NCBI RefSeq assembly: GCF_900456775.1 | Contig: NZ_UAUL01000008.1 | Span: 1-64,000, forward strand | Length of the DNA stretch: 64,000 bases | Origin: Sarcina ventriculi | Lineage (GTDB): Bacteria; Bacillota; Clostridia; Clostridiales; Clostridiaceae | Reading direction: 5' to 3' | Shown: in pieces, positions 19,624 to 29,233 of the stretch | Layout: the number at the start of each line of letters is the position of its first letter | Position numbering within the stretch: position 1 is the first letter of the stretch | The notes under the pieces: model-generated | The model's input: the letters and a program-made list of their open reading frames with translations, nothing else | Database searches by the model: none | Told to the model about the DNA's origin: nothing | Made by a program: the position numbers and the translations under genes

Positions 19624-20382
19624 ATGATATTTATAAGAAAAAATAAAATAATAAATATTTTACTTTTGCTTTTGGTAATTGGATTTTATACAATTTTCAA
19701 GTCAGATATAGGAATTTTTAATAGTGATATAAAATCAATGCCAATTTATAAAGTAGATACAGATAGTAAAAATATTTCTATAACCTTTGATATTAATTGG
19801 TGCGATGAAGATTATTTATATGATATTTTAGATGTTTTAGATAAGCATAATGTAAAGGCAACATTTTTTATAATGGGAAAGTGGGTTATTTATCCTGAGG
19901 GAAATTTAGAAAAGTTGCAGGAAATTTATAATAGAGGTCATGAAATTGGAAATCATAGTTATATTCATCCTAACTTTACGAATATAGATGAGCAAAGAAT
20001 AAAAAATGAAATTCAAAAAACTGAAGATATAATAAATGAAGCCATAGGGATAAAAACTAATCTTTTTAGATTTCCAAGTGGAGCTTTTAATGAAAGTGCT
20101 GTAAATATTGTAGAGGGGTTAGGATATATCCCAATTCATTGGAGTTCTGATAGTGTTGATTGGAAAAATACAAGCTTAGATATAGAATATAACAGGGTGT
20201 TAAAGAGTATAGAGCAGGGAGGTATAATGCTTTTTCATAATAATGGGAAATATACTGCTCAAAATTTAGATAAACTAATTCCAAAGCTTAAATCAGATGG
20301 TTATAATTTTGTGAAAGTGGGAGAATTAATTTATAACAATAATTACATTATAGATGAAAACGGAATACAAAGAAATAAATAA
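19624..20382 (+). CDS. Polysaccharide deacetylase, PdaB-like
   Basis: 252 residues: one N-terminal membrane segment (~8-25) and an extracellular NodB domain. Motifs: SITFDINWCDEDY (first catalytic Asp kept, the second Asp of the usual TFDDG replaced), GHEIGNHSYIHPNF (zinc histidines), FRFPSGAFNES, WSSDSVDW and MLFHNN. TFDIxW in place of TFDDG is a feature of PdaB-type sporulation deacetylases, so activity on peptidoglycan may be reduced or specialised. The frame opens at ATG 19612; GGGAG at 19614-19618 instead supports the ATG at 19624. Confidence 0.85.
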   Translation: MIFIRKNKIINILLLLLVIGFYTIFKSDIGIFNSDIKSMPIYKVDTDSKNISITFDINWCDEDYLYDILDVLDKHNVKATFFIMGKWVIYPEGNLEKLQEIYNRGHEIGNHSYIHPNFTNIDEQRIKNEIQKTEDIINEAIGIKTNLFRFPSGAFNESAVNIVEGLGYIPIHWSSDSVDWKNTSLDIEYNRVLKSIEQGGIMLFHNNGKYTAQNLDKLIPKLKSDGYNFVKVGELIYNNNYIIDENGIQRNK

Positions 20383-20401
20383 AATAAATTATATAAATAT
20401 C

Positions 20402-20431
20402 TTGAAAAGGTTGATTAAAATGTATTATAAT
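20402..20431 (+). promoter_or_regulatory. Predicted vegetative promoter of the SSB-like gene
   Basis: TTGAAA (20402-20407), an 18-base spacer and TATAAT (20426-20431) lie about 100 bases before the start codon. Confidence 0.7.
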
Positions 20432-20528
20432 GGAAACAGTAATCGATTTGTATTGCAATAGATAATAATAAAAAACACTTAATTTAATCTTATTTTAAAC
20501 ACTAATGGGGAGAGGGGTTTAAGTTAAA

Positions 20529-21191
20529 ATGGAAAATTTAATGAAAAATAATTCAATTCATTTAGAAGGGACTTTATTATCAAAGTTAGAATTTAGTCAT
20601 GAAATGTATGGGGAAAAATTCTATACTTTTGATTTAGAGGTTATGAGACTTAGCGATTCAAAAGATATATTAAGCATAACAGTTTCAGATAGATTAATAA
20701 CTAATATGAGTTTAGAAATTGGAACAGAAATAATAGTAGAGGGTCAACTTAGAAGTTATAATAAATTTGTAGATGGTAGTAATAAACTTATACTTACTGT
20801 ATTTGCAAGGGATATAAAGCCATGCGAGGAAAAAAGCAAAAATCCAAATGAGATTTTCTTAGATGGATATATATGCAAAGAACCTATATATAGAACTACA
20901 CCATTTGGTAGAGAAATTGCTGATGTATTATTAGCTGTAAATAGAGCATATAATAAATCAGATTATATACCTACAATTGCTTGGGGAAGAAATTCTAGAT
21001 TTTGTCAAACTCTAGAGGTTGGAGATAATATAAGAATATGGGGAAGACTTCAAAGTAGAGAATATCAAAAGAAAGTTTCAGATAATGAAATAGTTAAAAA
21101 AATTGCTTATGAAGTTTCAATATCTAAAATGGAAAGAGTGGTAGAACAACAAGAGCAAGAAATAGAAAATAATGAATTTGTAATTAGTTAA
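20529..21191 (+). CDS. Single-stranded DNA-binding-like protein with two OB folds
   Basis: 220 residues that divide into two SSB-like OB folds. The first (~8-105) has HLEGTLLSKLEFSHEMYGEKFYTF; the second (~112-205) has FLDGYICKEPIYRTTPFGREIADVLLAVNR and the typical IPTIAWGRNSRFCQTLEVGD. The acidic C-terminal tip of canonical SSB (DDDIPF) is missing; the tail is Glu-rich (VVEQQEQEIENNEF). So it is a tandem paralogue, not the housekeeping SSB. The spacer from GAGAGGGG to ATG 20529 is about 11 bases; ATG 20541 is an alternative start. Role is unknown, probably binding of single-stranded nucleic acid. Confidence 0.8.
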   Translation: MENLMKNNSIHLEGTLLSKLEFSHEMYGEKFYTFDLEVMRLSDSKDILSITVSDRLITNMSLEIGTEIIVEGQLRSYNKFVDGSNKLILTVFARDIKPCEEKSKNPNEIFLDGYICKEPIYRTTPFGREIADVLLAVNRAYNKSDYIPTIAWGRNSRFCQTLEVGDNIRIWGRLQSREYQKKVSDNEIVKKIAYEVSISKMERVVEQQEQEIENNEFVIS

Positions 21192-21196
21192 GTAAA

Positions 21197-21229
21197 AAAG
21201 CTGTAGTATATAATATATACTACAGCTTT
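21197..21229. terminator. Terminator between the SSB-like gene and dapH
   Basis: A perfect 15-bp stem (21197-21211 with 21215-21229) has a 3-base loop. The T-run is good on the minus strand (for dapH) and poor on the plus strand. Confidence 0.85.
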
Positions 21230-21240
21230 ATGTATTAAAT

Positions 21241-21951
21241 CTATTTTCTTAAATCATCAAGGATTTCTGTTTTTCCTTTTGTTTTATCATCAACAGATTT
21301 AATTATTTTAGCTGGTGTTCCTGCAACTACAACTCCTGCTGGTACATCTTCAACAACAACAGAACCTGCTGCAACAACAGAACCCTTTCCTATTCTAACA
21401 CCTTCTAATATAACAGCGTTAGCACCTATTAAAACATCATCTTCTATGATACATGGGCTTTTGCTAGGTGGTTCTAAAACTCCAGCAACAACTGCTCCAG
21501 CACCTAAGTGAACTCTTTTACCAAGTTGTCCTCTAGCACCTACAACAGCATTCATATCAACCATAGTGCTTTCACCAATTTCAGCACCTATGTTTATAAC
21601 GGCTCCCATCATTATAACGGCGTTTTTACCGATAGAAACTCTATCTCTTATTATAGAACCTGGTTCTATTCTAGCATCAAATTTTAATAAATCTAACATT
21701 GGTATAGCTGAATTTCTTCTATCATTTTCTAATCTAAAGCTTTCTATTTTAGATTTGTTAGAATTTAAAAAATCTAAAATTACATCGCTTTCGCTAAATA
21801 AAACATAAGAATTGTTGCTTCCGTACCATTCTATGTTTTTTAAATCATCTTCAGAAAAAGCTCCTTTAAGATAAACTTTTACTGGAGTAGATTTTTTTAC
21901 TTCTTTAATGAATCTTGCGATTTCATATGGGTCAGTGAAATTATAATCCAT
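21241..21951 (-). CDS. dapH: 2,3,4,5-tetrahydropyridine-2,6-dicarboxylate N-acetyltransferase
   Basis: Acetylates tetrahydrodipicolinate in the acetylase branch of lysine/meso-DAP synthesis. 236 residues: an N-terminal alpha/beta domain ([20 protein letters not shown]) and a left-handed beta-helix of hexapeptide repeats ([39 protein letters not shown]). The stretch [21 protein letters not shown] is typical of DapH rather than the succinylase DapD. AAAGGATG precedes the ATG. It is a single gene here; patA, dapB, dapA and asd lie within 5 kb. Confidence 0.95.
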   Translation of the reverse strand: MDYNFTDPYEIARFIKEVKKSTPVKVYLKGAFSEDDLKNIEWYGSNNSYVLFSESDVILDFLNSNKSKIESFRLENDRRNSAIPMLDLLKFDARIEPGSIIRDRVSIGKNAVIMMGAVINIGAEIGESTMVDMNAVVGARGQLGKRVHLGAGAVVAGVLEPPSKSPCIIEDDVLIGANAVILEGVRIGKGSVVAAGSVVVEDVPAGVVVAGTPAKIIKSVDDKTKGKTEILDDLRK

Positions 21952-22117
21952 AAAACTTACATCCTTTCAAAAACATAATACAAAATTATTATAAACAAAA
22001 ATAAACATCAATAAAAGAGTAAATATAAGAAAGGTGAAAAGTTTTTGCGAAAGTTTGGCAAAATAATGTTCAAAATAAATTTAATACTGTAAAATATTAT
22101 TTAAGGAGGGGATAGTG

Positions 22118-22657
22118 ATGGGAAATTTAGAGAAGGGATATACTCAAATCTATACTGGAAATGGAAAAGGAAAAACAACAGCAGCTATGGGTCTTGGATT
22201 TAGAGCTTGTGGAGATGGAATGATTGTTCATGTTGTACAATTTTTAAAGTCTTTTAATACAGGAGAATTAAATTCTGCTAAAATTTTAGGAGAAAATTTT
22301 AAGATATATAGATTTGAAACTCCAAAAGGTTTTACTTGGCAGCTTAGTAATGAAGAAAAAAAATTATTGCAAGAAGAAATTAAAAAAGAATATGATTTTG
22401 CTATGGAGGAGTTGTTAGGTAGAAGGTGTGATGTCTTAATATTAGATGAAATAATGGGGGTATTAAATGCAGGATTCATAAAAGAAGAAGATGTATTAAG
22501 ACTTATGGATTTAAAGCCAAGTGATATGGAGCTTATTTTAACGGGAAGAAATGTTCCAGAAAAAATTTTAGAAAAGGCTGATTTAGTTACTGAGATGAAA
22601 GAAATAAAGCATTACTATAAACAAGGCGTTAATGCTAGGAAAGGAATTGAGTTTTAA
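22118..22657 (+). CDS. cobO: Cob(I)alamin / corrinoid adenosyltransferase (CobA/CobO/BtuR family)
   Basis: Transfers the adenosyl group of ATP to the cobalt of corrinoids. 179 residues; P-loop YTGNGKGKTTAAMGLGFRA (residues ~10-28), VVQFLKSF, and LILDEIMGVLNAGFI. The frame opens at GTG 22115, but AAGGAGGG at 22103-22110 is correctly placed for ATG 22118. The next gene starts one base after its stop, so translation is coupled. No other cobalamin genes are seen here, so it may serve salvage of the vitamin. Confidence 0.93.
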   Translation: MGNLEKGYTQIYTGNGKGKTTAAMGLGFRACGDGMIVHVVQFLKSFNTGELNSAKILGENFKIYRFETPKGFTWQLSNEEKKLLQEEIKKEYDFAMEELLGRRCDVLILDEIMGVLNAGFIKEEDVLRLMDLKPSDMELILTGRNVPEKILEKADLVTEMKEIKHYYKQGVNARKGIEF

Positions 22658-22658
22658 A

Positions 22659-23792
22659 ATGAATAAAAGTGTTGAAGCAATTGAAATATCAGGAATAAGA
22701 AAGTTTTTTAATAAAGTTTCTAAATATCCAAATGCAATTTCTCTAACTTTAGGTCAACCAGATTTTGATGTACCATCTAGGGTTAAGAATGCGATAATAA
22801 AAGCGGTAGAAGATGGAAAATCTAAATATACAGCTAATGCTGGTATAGTGGAACTTAGAGAAGAGATATCAAAATTTTTAAAGACTTTAGATATAAATTA
22901 TGATAAAGATGAAATCATGATAACAGTAGGTGGAAGTGAAGCTCTTTTTTCTGTACTTATGGGGCTTTTAAATAAAGGGGATAAGGTTTTAGTGCCATCT
23001 ATAGGTTATCCAGCTTATGAGAGTATTACAAAAATGCTAGAAGGGGAAACTGTAGTTTATAACTTAAATGACGATTTTACAATAAATATTGATAGTTTAG
23101 AAGAAGGAATAAAAAATGGAGCAAAAGTTTTAATACTTTCGTATCCAAGTAACCCGACAGGAGCTTTACTTAGCAAGGAAGATAGAGATTCATTACATAA
23201 AATTATAAAGGAAAATGATGTTACAGTAATAACAGATGAAATATATTCATCTTTATGTTTTGAGGATAATTATTATTCAGTTGCACAGTATAACGATATA
23301 AAAGATAAAATAATATATGTAAGCGGTTTTTCAAAAATGTTTTCCATGACAGGCTTAAGACTTGGGTATGTTGCGTGTAATAAAAAGTTTTTAAATGAAT
23401 TTATAAAGGTTCATCAATATGGAGTATCTTGTGCACCTTCAATAGTTCAATGGGGAGCATTAGAAGGGTTAAAATATTGTTTAGATGATGTTGAAAATAT
23501 GAAAAACTCTTTTAAAGAAAGAATGGAATATGTATATTTTGAACTTGTAAAAATGGGATTTGATGTTGTAAAACCTAAGGGAGCATTTTATATTTTACCT
23601 AGTATAAAAAAATTTAATATGACATCAGAAGAATTTTGTGACAGATTGTTAAGTGAGGGCGGAGTTGCTTGTGTTCCTGGAAGTGCTTTTGGAAATGGTG
23701 GAGAAGGATATATTAGAATTTCATATTGTTATAGTAAAGAGTCTTTAGAAAAAGCTCTTAAAGCTATCAAACAATTTGTAGATACCTTATAA
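22659..23792 (+). CDS. patA: PLP aminotransferase, probable N-acetyl-L,L-diaminopimelate aminotransferase
   Basis: 377 residues, fold-type I. PLP lysine in SGFSKMFSMTGLRLGY; other signatures are LTLGQPDFDVP, YTANAGIVELR, SYPSNPTGALLS and VHQYGVSCAPS. The blocks EISGIRKF, YTxNAG and VHQYxVSCA agree with B. subtilis PatA as I remember it, which makes N-acetyl-L,L-diaminopimelate from the DapH product. With dapH and dapB/dapA/asd around it, that role is the best guess; a general aromatic/aspartate aminotransferase is the alternative. AGGAAAGGA lies upstream; a longer frame from 22632 overlaps cobO and is not needed. Confidence 0.8.
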   Translation: MNKSVEAIEISGIRKFFNKVSKYPNAISLTLGQPDFDVPSRVKNAIIKAVEDGKSKYTANAGIVELREEISKFLKTLDINYDKDEIMITVGGSEALFSVLMGLLNKGDKVLVPSIGYPAYESITKMLEGETVVYNLNDDFTINIDSLEEGIKNGAKVLILSYPSNPTGALLSKEDRDSLHKIIKENDVTVITDEIYSSLCFEDNYYSVAQYNDIKDKIIYVSGFSKMFSMTGLRLGYVACNKKFLNEFIKVHQYGVSCAPSIVQWGALEGLKYCLDDVENMKNSFKERMEYVYFELVKMGFDVVKPKGAFYILPSIKKFNMTSEEFCDRLLSEGGVACVPGSAFGNGGEGYIRISYCYSKESLEKALKAIKQFVDTL

Positions 23793-23810
23793 TAAAAAAG
23801 AATGTTAAAC

Positions 23811-23857
23811 AAAAAGATATAGCTTTAAAAAATTTTATAAAGCTATATCTTTTTTTG
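23811..23857. terminator. Bidirectional terminator between patA and dapB
   Basis: A stem of at least 14 bp (23811-23826 with 23837-23854) with T-runs on both strands lies between the converging genes. Confidence 0.9.
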
Positions 23858-23862
23858 TTATA

Positions 23863-24627
23863 TTAAAGTTCTATATTCAAAACATCATCCATTGAATATT
23901 TTCCAGCCTTAGATACACTAGCCATATATTCGCAAGCTTTAAGAGAACCTATTGCAAAAACTTCTCTTGAAATAGCTTTGTGATTGATTTCTATAACTTC
24001 ACCATCACCTGCAAATATAACTTCATGATCACCTATTATTCCGCCGCCTCTTACGGTATTAACACAAATTTCATTTTTCTCTCTTTTACCATAGCCTTCT
24101 CTTCCATAAATAAGCTTTGTTTCTTCATCTAAAGAATCTTGAATGGTATGAGCTAAATATAGTGCTGTTCCACTTGGAGAATCAACCTTTTGATTGTGAT
24201 GTCTTTCCACTAATTCTATATCGAAATCTTTATATAAAACAGGGGCTATTTTCTTTAAAACTAGGTTTATTAAATTTACACCTATGCTCATATTAGCTGA
24301 TTTAAATAAAGGTATTTCTTTAGAAGTTTTATCTATAAATTCTAAATCTTCTTTAGAGTAACCAGTAGAGCAAAGAACTAGAGGTTTTTTTGTTTTCTTA
24401 GAAAATTCAATTAATCCTTTAAGGGCATCTGCTCTTGAAAAATCAAGTAAAACATCATAAGAAACATTACATTCATCTAAAGTTTTAAAGATTGGATAAT
24501 CTCTTTGAACTTCTGTAAAAGAATCTATACCAGCTACTATTTCTATATCTTTAAATTTAGTTTTTGCTAAGTTTGTTATAGTTGCTCCCATTTTTCCAGA
24601 ACAACCATTTAAAATAACTTTAACCAT
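23863..24627 (-). CDS. dapB: 4-hydroxy-tetrahydrodipicolinate reductase
   Basis: NAD(P)H-dependent second step of the diaminopimelate pathway. 254 residues; N-terminal Rossmann motif [11 protein letters not shown], substrate site [16 protein letters not shown] (catalytic His and Lys) and the C-terminal [23 protein letters not shown] precedes the ATG. It is last in the asd-dapA-dapB operon on the minus strand, 28 bases after dapA. Confidence 0.97.
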   Translation of the reverse strand: MVKVILNGCSGKMGATITNLAKTKFKDIEIVAGIDSFTEVQRDYPIFKTLDECNVSYDVLLDFSRADALKGLIEFSKKTKKPLVLCSTGYSKEDLEFIDKTSKEIPLFKSANMSIGVNLINLVLKKIAPVLYKDFDIELVERHHNQKVDSPSGTALYLAHTIQDSLDEETKLIYGREGYGKREKNEICVNTVRGGGIIGDHEVIFAGDGEVIEINHKAISREVFAIGSLKACEYMASVSKAGKYSMDDVLNIEL

Positions 24628-24655
24628 TATATATTCGCCTCCTTTTTTATTTTAA

Positions 24656-25540
24656 TTATTTTATAAGGTTATGATTTTTTAATTCTTGTTTTAAGACTTG
24701 TAAATGAGAAGGTTCCATATCGCATAAAGGAAGTCTTAAAGATCCACACTTAAATCCCATTAAGTTTGCGGCTGTTTTAACTGGAATTGGATTTGTTTCA
24801 ATAAATAATGAATTAGCAAGACTTAAATATTTAAGTTGAATATCTAAAGATTCTTTAGTTTTACCATCAAAATATAATTTGCACATATCATGTGTTTCTT
24901 TAGGAATTACATTTGCTAAAACAGATATAACCCCAGCTCCTCCAAGAGATAAAACAGGAAGAATTTGATCATCATTTCCAGAATATATATCAAAATCTGT
25001 ATCTTTACAAAGAGCAGCCATCTCAGCTACTTGAGATAGGTTTCCGCTAGCTTCTTTTATAGCTACAATATTTTTAAACTGCATTAATTCTTTTAAAATG
25101 CTAGGTGTTATATTCATTCCTGTTCTAGATGGAACATTATATAATATTATTGGTATGTTTACGGAATCATTAACTGCTTTAAAATGTTCTATTAGTCCTC
25201 TATTTGATGTTTTATTATAGTATGGTGTTATAACTAAAACTCCATCAACCCCAACACTTTCACACCAAGTACTCATTTCTATTGCAGCCTTTGTATTGTT
25301 TGAACCAGAACCTGCGATAACAGGTATTCTTTTATTTACTGTGTCAACTGTAAATTTTATGGCTTCCTTTCTTTCATCTAAAGTCATAGTAGAAGCTTCA
25401 CCAGTTGTTCCACAAATTAATATAGCATCAGTTTTGTTCTCTATGTGCCATTCTAATATTTTTTTAAGTTCAGCAAAATTAATTCCATTTTCATCAAAGG
25501 GTGTTAATAAAGCTACACAAGAGCCTTTAAAAATTGACAT
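24656..25540 (-). CDS. dapA: 4-hydroxy-tetrahydrodipicolinate synthase
   Basis: Condenses aspartate semialdehyde with pyruvate. 294 residues, TIM barrel. Schiff-base lysine in VAIKEASGNLSQ, Tyr in IPIILYNVPSRTG, and CGTTGEASTM for the substrate loop. GGAGG precedes the ATG. It follows asd by 20 bases. In spore formers its product also feeds dipicolinate. No lysine riboswitch was found upstream. Confidence 0.97.
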   Translation of the reverse strand: MSIFKGSCVALLTPFDENGINFAELKKILEWHIENKTDAILICGTTGEASTMTLDERKEAIKFTVDTVNKRIPVIAGSGSNNTKAAIEMSTWCESVGVDGVLVITPYYNKTSNRGLIEHFKAVNDSVNIPIILYNVPSRTGMNITPSILKELMQFKNIVAIKEASGNLSQVAEMAALCKDTDFDIYSGNDDQILPVLSLGGAGVISVLANVIPKETHDMCKLYFDGKTKESLDIQLKYLSLANSLFIETNPIPVKTAANLMGFKCGSLRLPLCDMEPSHLQVLKQELKNHNLIK

Positions 25541-25560
25541 AAGTTTTTCCTCCGTATCTT

Positions 25561-26544
25561 TTATTTAATCATAAGCTCTGCAATTTGAATTGCATTAAGT
25601 GCTGCACCTTTTCTTATATTGTCAGCAACTACCCAAATATTAAGACCGTTATCAACACTAAAATCTCTTCTAATTCTTCCAACAAATACTTCATCATGAC
25701 CTGAGAATTCTAAAGGTGTAGGATATTTAAGATTAGCTGTATCATCATAAACTACAAGTCCTTTAGAAGAATTAAATAAAGAGAATATGTCTTGAAGTTC
25801 AAAAGGAGTATTAAGTTCTATATTTATACTTTCGCTATGAGCATTTAAAACTGGTACTCTAGCTGTTGTTGCAGTTATTTTTAAAGTAGAATCATGAAGT
25901 ATTTTTTTTGTTTCTTCAATCATTTTAATTTCTTCTTTTGTATATCCATTATCTAAAAATACATCAATATGTGGTAGAATATTTCCAGCTATAGGATATG
26001 GGAATTTTTTAGGGGCAACCCCTTGTAAGCCTTCTTCTAAGTCTTTAATACCTTGAATACCAGCTCCTGATACTGCTTGATAAGTAGAGTAAACTATTCT
26101 TTTTATTCCATATTTATCATGAAGTGGTTTTAAAGCAACCATGGCTTGAATAGTAGAACAGTTTGGATTAGCTATTATTCCATTGTGCCATTTTATATCT
26201 TCTGGATTTACCTCTGGAACTACTAAAGGAACTTTAGGATCCATTCTCCATGCACTACTATTATCTATAACAATTGCACCTTCTTTTGCAAACGTAGGTG
26301 CAAATTTTAAACTTGTATCCCCACCTGCTGAAAATAGTGCAAAATCAATCTTCTTATTCTTTATATTTTCCTCACAAAGCTCTTCAACTATAAAATCTTG
26401 TCCTTTAAATTTCATTGTTTTACCTTGAGATTTTTTAGAAGCAAACAGAAATAATTCTTTTATTGGAAAATTCCTTTCTTCAAGTATTTCTAAAAATTTT
26501 CTTCCAACATTTCCTGTTGCCCCAACTACTGCTACGTTATACAC
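25561..26544 (-). CDS. asd: Aspartate-semialdehyde dehydrogenase
   Basis: Reduces aspartyl phosphate to the semialdehyde, the branch point for Lys/DAP, Thr and Met. 327 residues; NADP motif VGATGNVGRKF, active-site Cys in IANPNCSTIQ, SGAGIQG, and the basic RVPVLNAHSE. GGAGGTAAC precedes the ATG. It is first in the asd-dapA-dapB operon. The 254-base divergent region toward the spore-protein gene must hold the operon promoter. Confidence 0.96.
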   Translation of the reverse strand: MYNVAVVGATGNVGRKFLEILEERNFPIKELFLFASKKSQGKTMKFKGQDFIVEELCEENIKNKKIDFALFSAGGDTSLKFAPTFAKEGAIVIDNSSAWRMDPKVPLVVPEVNPEDIKWHNGIIANPNCSTIQAMVALKPLHDKYGIKRIVYSTYQAVSGAGIQGIKDLEEGLQGVAPKKFPYPIAGNILPHIDVFLDNGYTKEEIKMIEETKKILHDSTLKITATTARVPVLNAHSESINIELNTPFELQDIFSLFNSSKGLVVYDDTANLKYPTPLEFSGHDEVFVGRIRRDFSVDNGLNIWVVADNIRKGAALNAIQIAELMIK

Positions 26545-26798
26545 TTTGTTACCTCCAGTTATTATAATTTTTAATATAAATGTGTTTTATTAATATTAAA
26601 TAATGCTTAAATTAAAAGTACATATTATTAATATATAATATTATTATATATTAACTATAGTGCAATTTATATTTAATTATCAAGTATATATTAAATATTT
26701 TATATAAAAATGCTATTTAGTTTTAAGCTTTGAGAATAATATGTAACTAAAATTGAAATAATATATATTATTTCAATAAATAGTCAGGAGAAAAATAT

Positions 26799-27062
26799 AT
26801 GAGTAAAACACCATTAAAGAAAATAATAAAAAGTAAACTAAAGAAGCATAAAAAATTAACAGAAGCTGAGATTCTTAGAGAAAGAATGAAATATGAAATT
26901 GCACAAGAGCTTGGACTTAGTGAAAAAGTAAATGCTTTAGGATGGGGAGGACTTACAGCTGAAGAAACGGGAAGAATAGGTGGAATAATGACTAAAAGAA
27001 AAAAAGAAAGAAAAATACCAAGTAATGATGAAATACTAGGTAGAAAGAAACCCATTGACTAA
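26799..27062 (+). CDS. Small acid-soluble spore protein, alpha/beta type, variant
   Basis: 87 residues. The region SEKVNALGWGGLTAEETGRIGG with MTKR is the DNA-binding core of alpha/beta SASPs, which coat spore DNA. The germination-protease site appears as KYEIAQELG (cleavage expected after the Glu). The basic N-terminus (LKKIIKSKLKKHKKLT) and C-terminal RKKERK make it larger and more basic than major SASPs, resembling what I remember of C. perfringens Ssp4, a variant linked to spore heat resistance. CAGGAGAA precedes the ATG. It should be made in the forespore (sigma-G), but I could not assign a convincing -35/-10. Confidence 0.88.
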   Translation: MSKTPLKKIIKSKLKKHKKLTEAEILRERMKYEIAQELGLSEKVNALGWGGLTAEETGRIGGIMTKRKKERKIPSNDEILGRKKPID

Positions 27063-27118
27063 TAAATAAAAACTCTATAAGATTTATTTATAGAAAAATA
27101 GACTTTAGGAGTATACTT

Positions 27119-27859
27119 ATGGAAAGTTATAAAATGATGGCTACGGTTTATGATGAACTTATAAGAGAAGATGTAAACTATGAATCTATAGCAGAGTATA
27201 TTTTAGGTCTTTGTAATAAGTTTAACATAAGTTTTAGCAGTTATTTAGATTTAGCCTGTGGAACATGTAACGTAGGTTCTTATATAGGAAAAAAATTTAA
27301 AGAAAACTATTTTGTGGATTTATCTTCTGATATGCTTATAGAAGCTGACAAAAAATTAAGAGAATGTCGAATAAAAGGAAAGATAGTTTGTCAAGATATG
27401 AGTGACTTAAATTTAAATAAAACTTTTGATTTAATTACTTGTGTTTTAGATTCAACTAACTACGTTTTAGATGAGAATGATTTAACCAATTATTTTAGAG
27501 GAGTTTATAATCATTTAAACGATGATGGATTATTTGTTTTTGATATAAATTCTTATTATAAAATATCTGAAATTTTAGGAAATAATATATATAGCTATAA
27601 TAGTGAGGATATATTTTATGTTTGGGAAAATATTTTCGAGGATGAAATTGTAGAGATGAATTTAAGTTTTTTTATAAAACAGCAAAATGGTCTATATAAA
27701 AGATTTGATGAGGTTCATGAAGAAAGAGGTTACAAAGATGAATTTATTGAAGAAATTTTAAGAAAAATAGGGTTTAATTTTGTAGAAAAATTTGATGGAT
27801 ATTCAAATCTTAAAGCCACTAATAAAAGTGAAAGAATAACTTATATAGTTAGAAAGTAG
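27119..27859 (+). CDS. Class I SAM-dependent methyltransferase
   Basis: 246 residues. SAM-binding motif I is [16 protein letters not shown], followed by the acidic [10 protein letters not shown] and motif [14 protein letters not shown]. The C-terminal half has beta strands with [15 protein letters not shown]. The substrate cannot be told. AGGAG precedes the ATG. hslO follows by 11 bases, so the two genes are probably co-transcribed. Confidence 0.85.
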   Translation: MESYKMMATVYDELIREDVNYESIAEYILGLCNKFNISFSSYLDLACGTCNVGSYIGKKFKENYFVDLSSDMLIEADKKLRECRIKGKIVCQDMSDLNLNKTFDLITCVLDSTNYVLDENDLTNYFRGVYNHLNDDGLFVFDINSYYKISEILGNNIYSYNSEDIFYVWENIFEDEIVEMNLSFFIKQQNGLYKRFDEVHEERGYKDEFIEEILRKIGFNFVEKFDGYSNLKATNKSERITYIVRK

Positions 27860-27870
27860 GAGGAATTTTT

Positions 27871-28773
27871 ATGGGTGATAAAATAGTAAGAGCAACAGCA
27901 AAAGATGGAATGATAAGAATAATAGCAGCAGAAACTAGCGAATTAGTTAATGAAGGTGTGAAAGTACATGGGTGTACGCCAACAGCAGCTGCTGCACTTG
28001 GAAGAATGCTTACAGCTGGTGTTATGATGGGAGCTATGTTAAAATCAGAAAAAGAAGTTGTAACTCTTAAAATAAATGGCGGAGGAGAGGCTAAGGGAGT
28101 AATAGTTACAGCCTACTCAGATTGTACTGTAAAAGGGTATATAGGAAATCCAACAGTTGATTTGCCTCTAAACCCTAAAAATGGAAAATTGAATGTAGGA
28201 AAGGCTATTGGTAAAGATGGTACCTTAATGGTAATAAAGGATTTAGGACTTAAAGAACCATATGTAGGACAAGCTCCTATCTTTAGTGGAGAAATAGCAG
28301 AGGATTTATCATATTATTTTACGGTATCAGAACAAGTTCCATCAGCTGTAGCACTTGGAGTTTTGGTTGACAGAGATTATTCAATAAAGGTTGCTGGTGG
28401 TTTTATTATACAATTAATGCCAGGTGCAGATGAACTTTTAGGAGACCTTATAACTTACAGATTAGAAGAGTTTACATCAGTTACAGGAGAACTTGCAAAA
28501 GGGAAGACTATGGTTCAAATATTAGAGGATATATTTGATGGTATGGATTTAAAAATAAATAATGATACAGAAATTCCAAAGTATAAATGTGATTGTTCAA
28601 GAAGTAAGGTTGAAAGAGCATTAATTAGTATAGGGTATAAAGATTTAAAAGAGTTATATGATGATGGTAAGACAGAAGAATTAAAATGCCAATTTTGTAA
28701 TAAGGCTTATGAGTTTACTCATGAAAATATAGGAGAACTTTTAAAAATAGCAACTCAAACTAAGAAAAATTAA
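27871..28773 (+). CDS. hslO: Hsp33, redox-regulated holdase chaperone
   Basis: 300 residues. N-terminal substrate-binding domain ([20 protein letters not shown], with [23 protein letters not shown]) and a C-terminal zinc domain with CDC ([10 protein letters not shown]) and CQFC (near residue 272), the four Cys that release zinc and activate the chaperone under oxidation. AGGAGG is placed normally. In an anaerobe it fits protection against oxygen or hypochlorite stress. Confidence 0.96.
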   Translation: MGDKIVRATAKDGMIRIIAAETSELVNEGVKVHGCTPTAAAALGRMLTAGVMMGAMLKSEKEVVTLKINGGGEAKGVIVTAYSDCTVKGYIGNPTVDLPLNPKNGKLNVGKAIGKDGTLMVIKDLGLKEPYVGQAPIFSGEIAEDLSYYFTVSEQVPSAVALGVLVDRDYSIKVAGGFIIQLMPGADELLGDLITYRLEEFTSVTGELAKGKTMVQILEDIFDGMDLKINNDTEIPKYKCDCSRSKVERALISIGYKDLKELYDDGKTEELKCQFCNKAYEFTHENIGELLKIATQTKKN

Positions 28774-28803
28774 TATACTTTTAAAAATATTATAAAAAAT
28801 ATA

Positions 28804-28832
28804 TTGACAAATAAATTTTTTATTTATATAAT
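28804..28832 (+). promoter_or_regulatory. Consensus promoter of the tRNA operon
   Basis: TTGACA (28804-28809), a 17-base spacer and TATAAT (28827-28832) are an exact sigma-A consensus, 33 bases before the first tRNA. This is expected for a strongly expressed stable-RNA unit. Confidence 0.92.
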
Positions 28833-28864
28833 AATAAATATCTTCGACAAATGGAAGATATTTA

Positions 28865-28940
<76 letters not shown>

Positions 28941-28945
28941 TTTTT

Positions 28946-29020
28946 GCGGAAGTGACTCAATGGTAGAGTGTCACCTTGCCAAGGTGAAAGTTGCGGGTTC
29001 GAGTCCCGTCTTCCGCTCCA
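28946..29020 (+). tRNA. tRNA-Gly (GCC)
   Basis: 75 bases with encoded CCA. Acceptor GCGGAAG pairs with CTTCCGC; anticodon stem TCACC/GGTGA holds loop TTGCCAA (GCC). Confidence 0.97.
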
Positions 29021-29028
29021 AAAAGTAT

Positions 29029-29103
<75 letters not shown>

Positions 29104-29107
29104 AAAT

Positions 29108-29140
29108 AAAACCTGTGAGATAATTCTTACAGGTTTTTTG
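29108..29140 (+). terminator. tRNA operon terminator
   Basis: A stem of about 10 bp (29108-29118 with 29126-29136) is followed by T6. Confidence 0.88.
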
Positions 29141-29233
29141 TATTAACTTATAAAAATAAATATGAGAAAGAGAGGGGTAATTTACAAAAAATTGTTTAAA
29201 TAAATTTAACGATTGAATTTGTAATAATATATT

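Noticed and set aside
26545-26798. Lysine riboswitch or T-box before asd-dapA-dapB
   Set aside because: The 254 bases are AT-rich with no recognisable aptamer or terminator hairpin.
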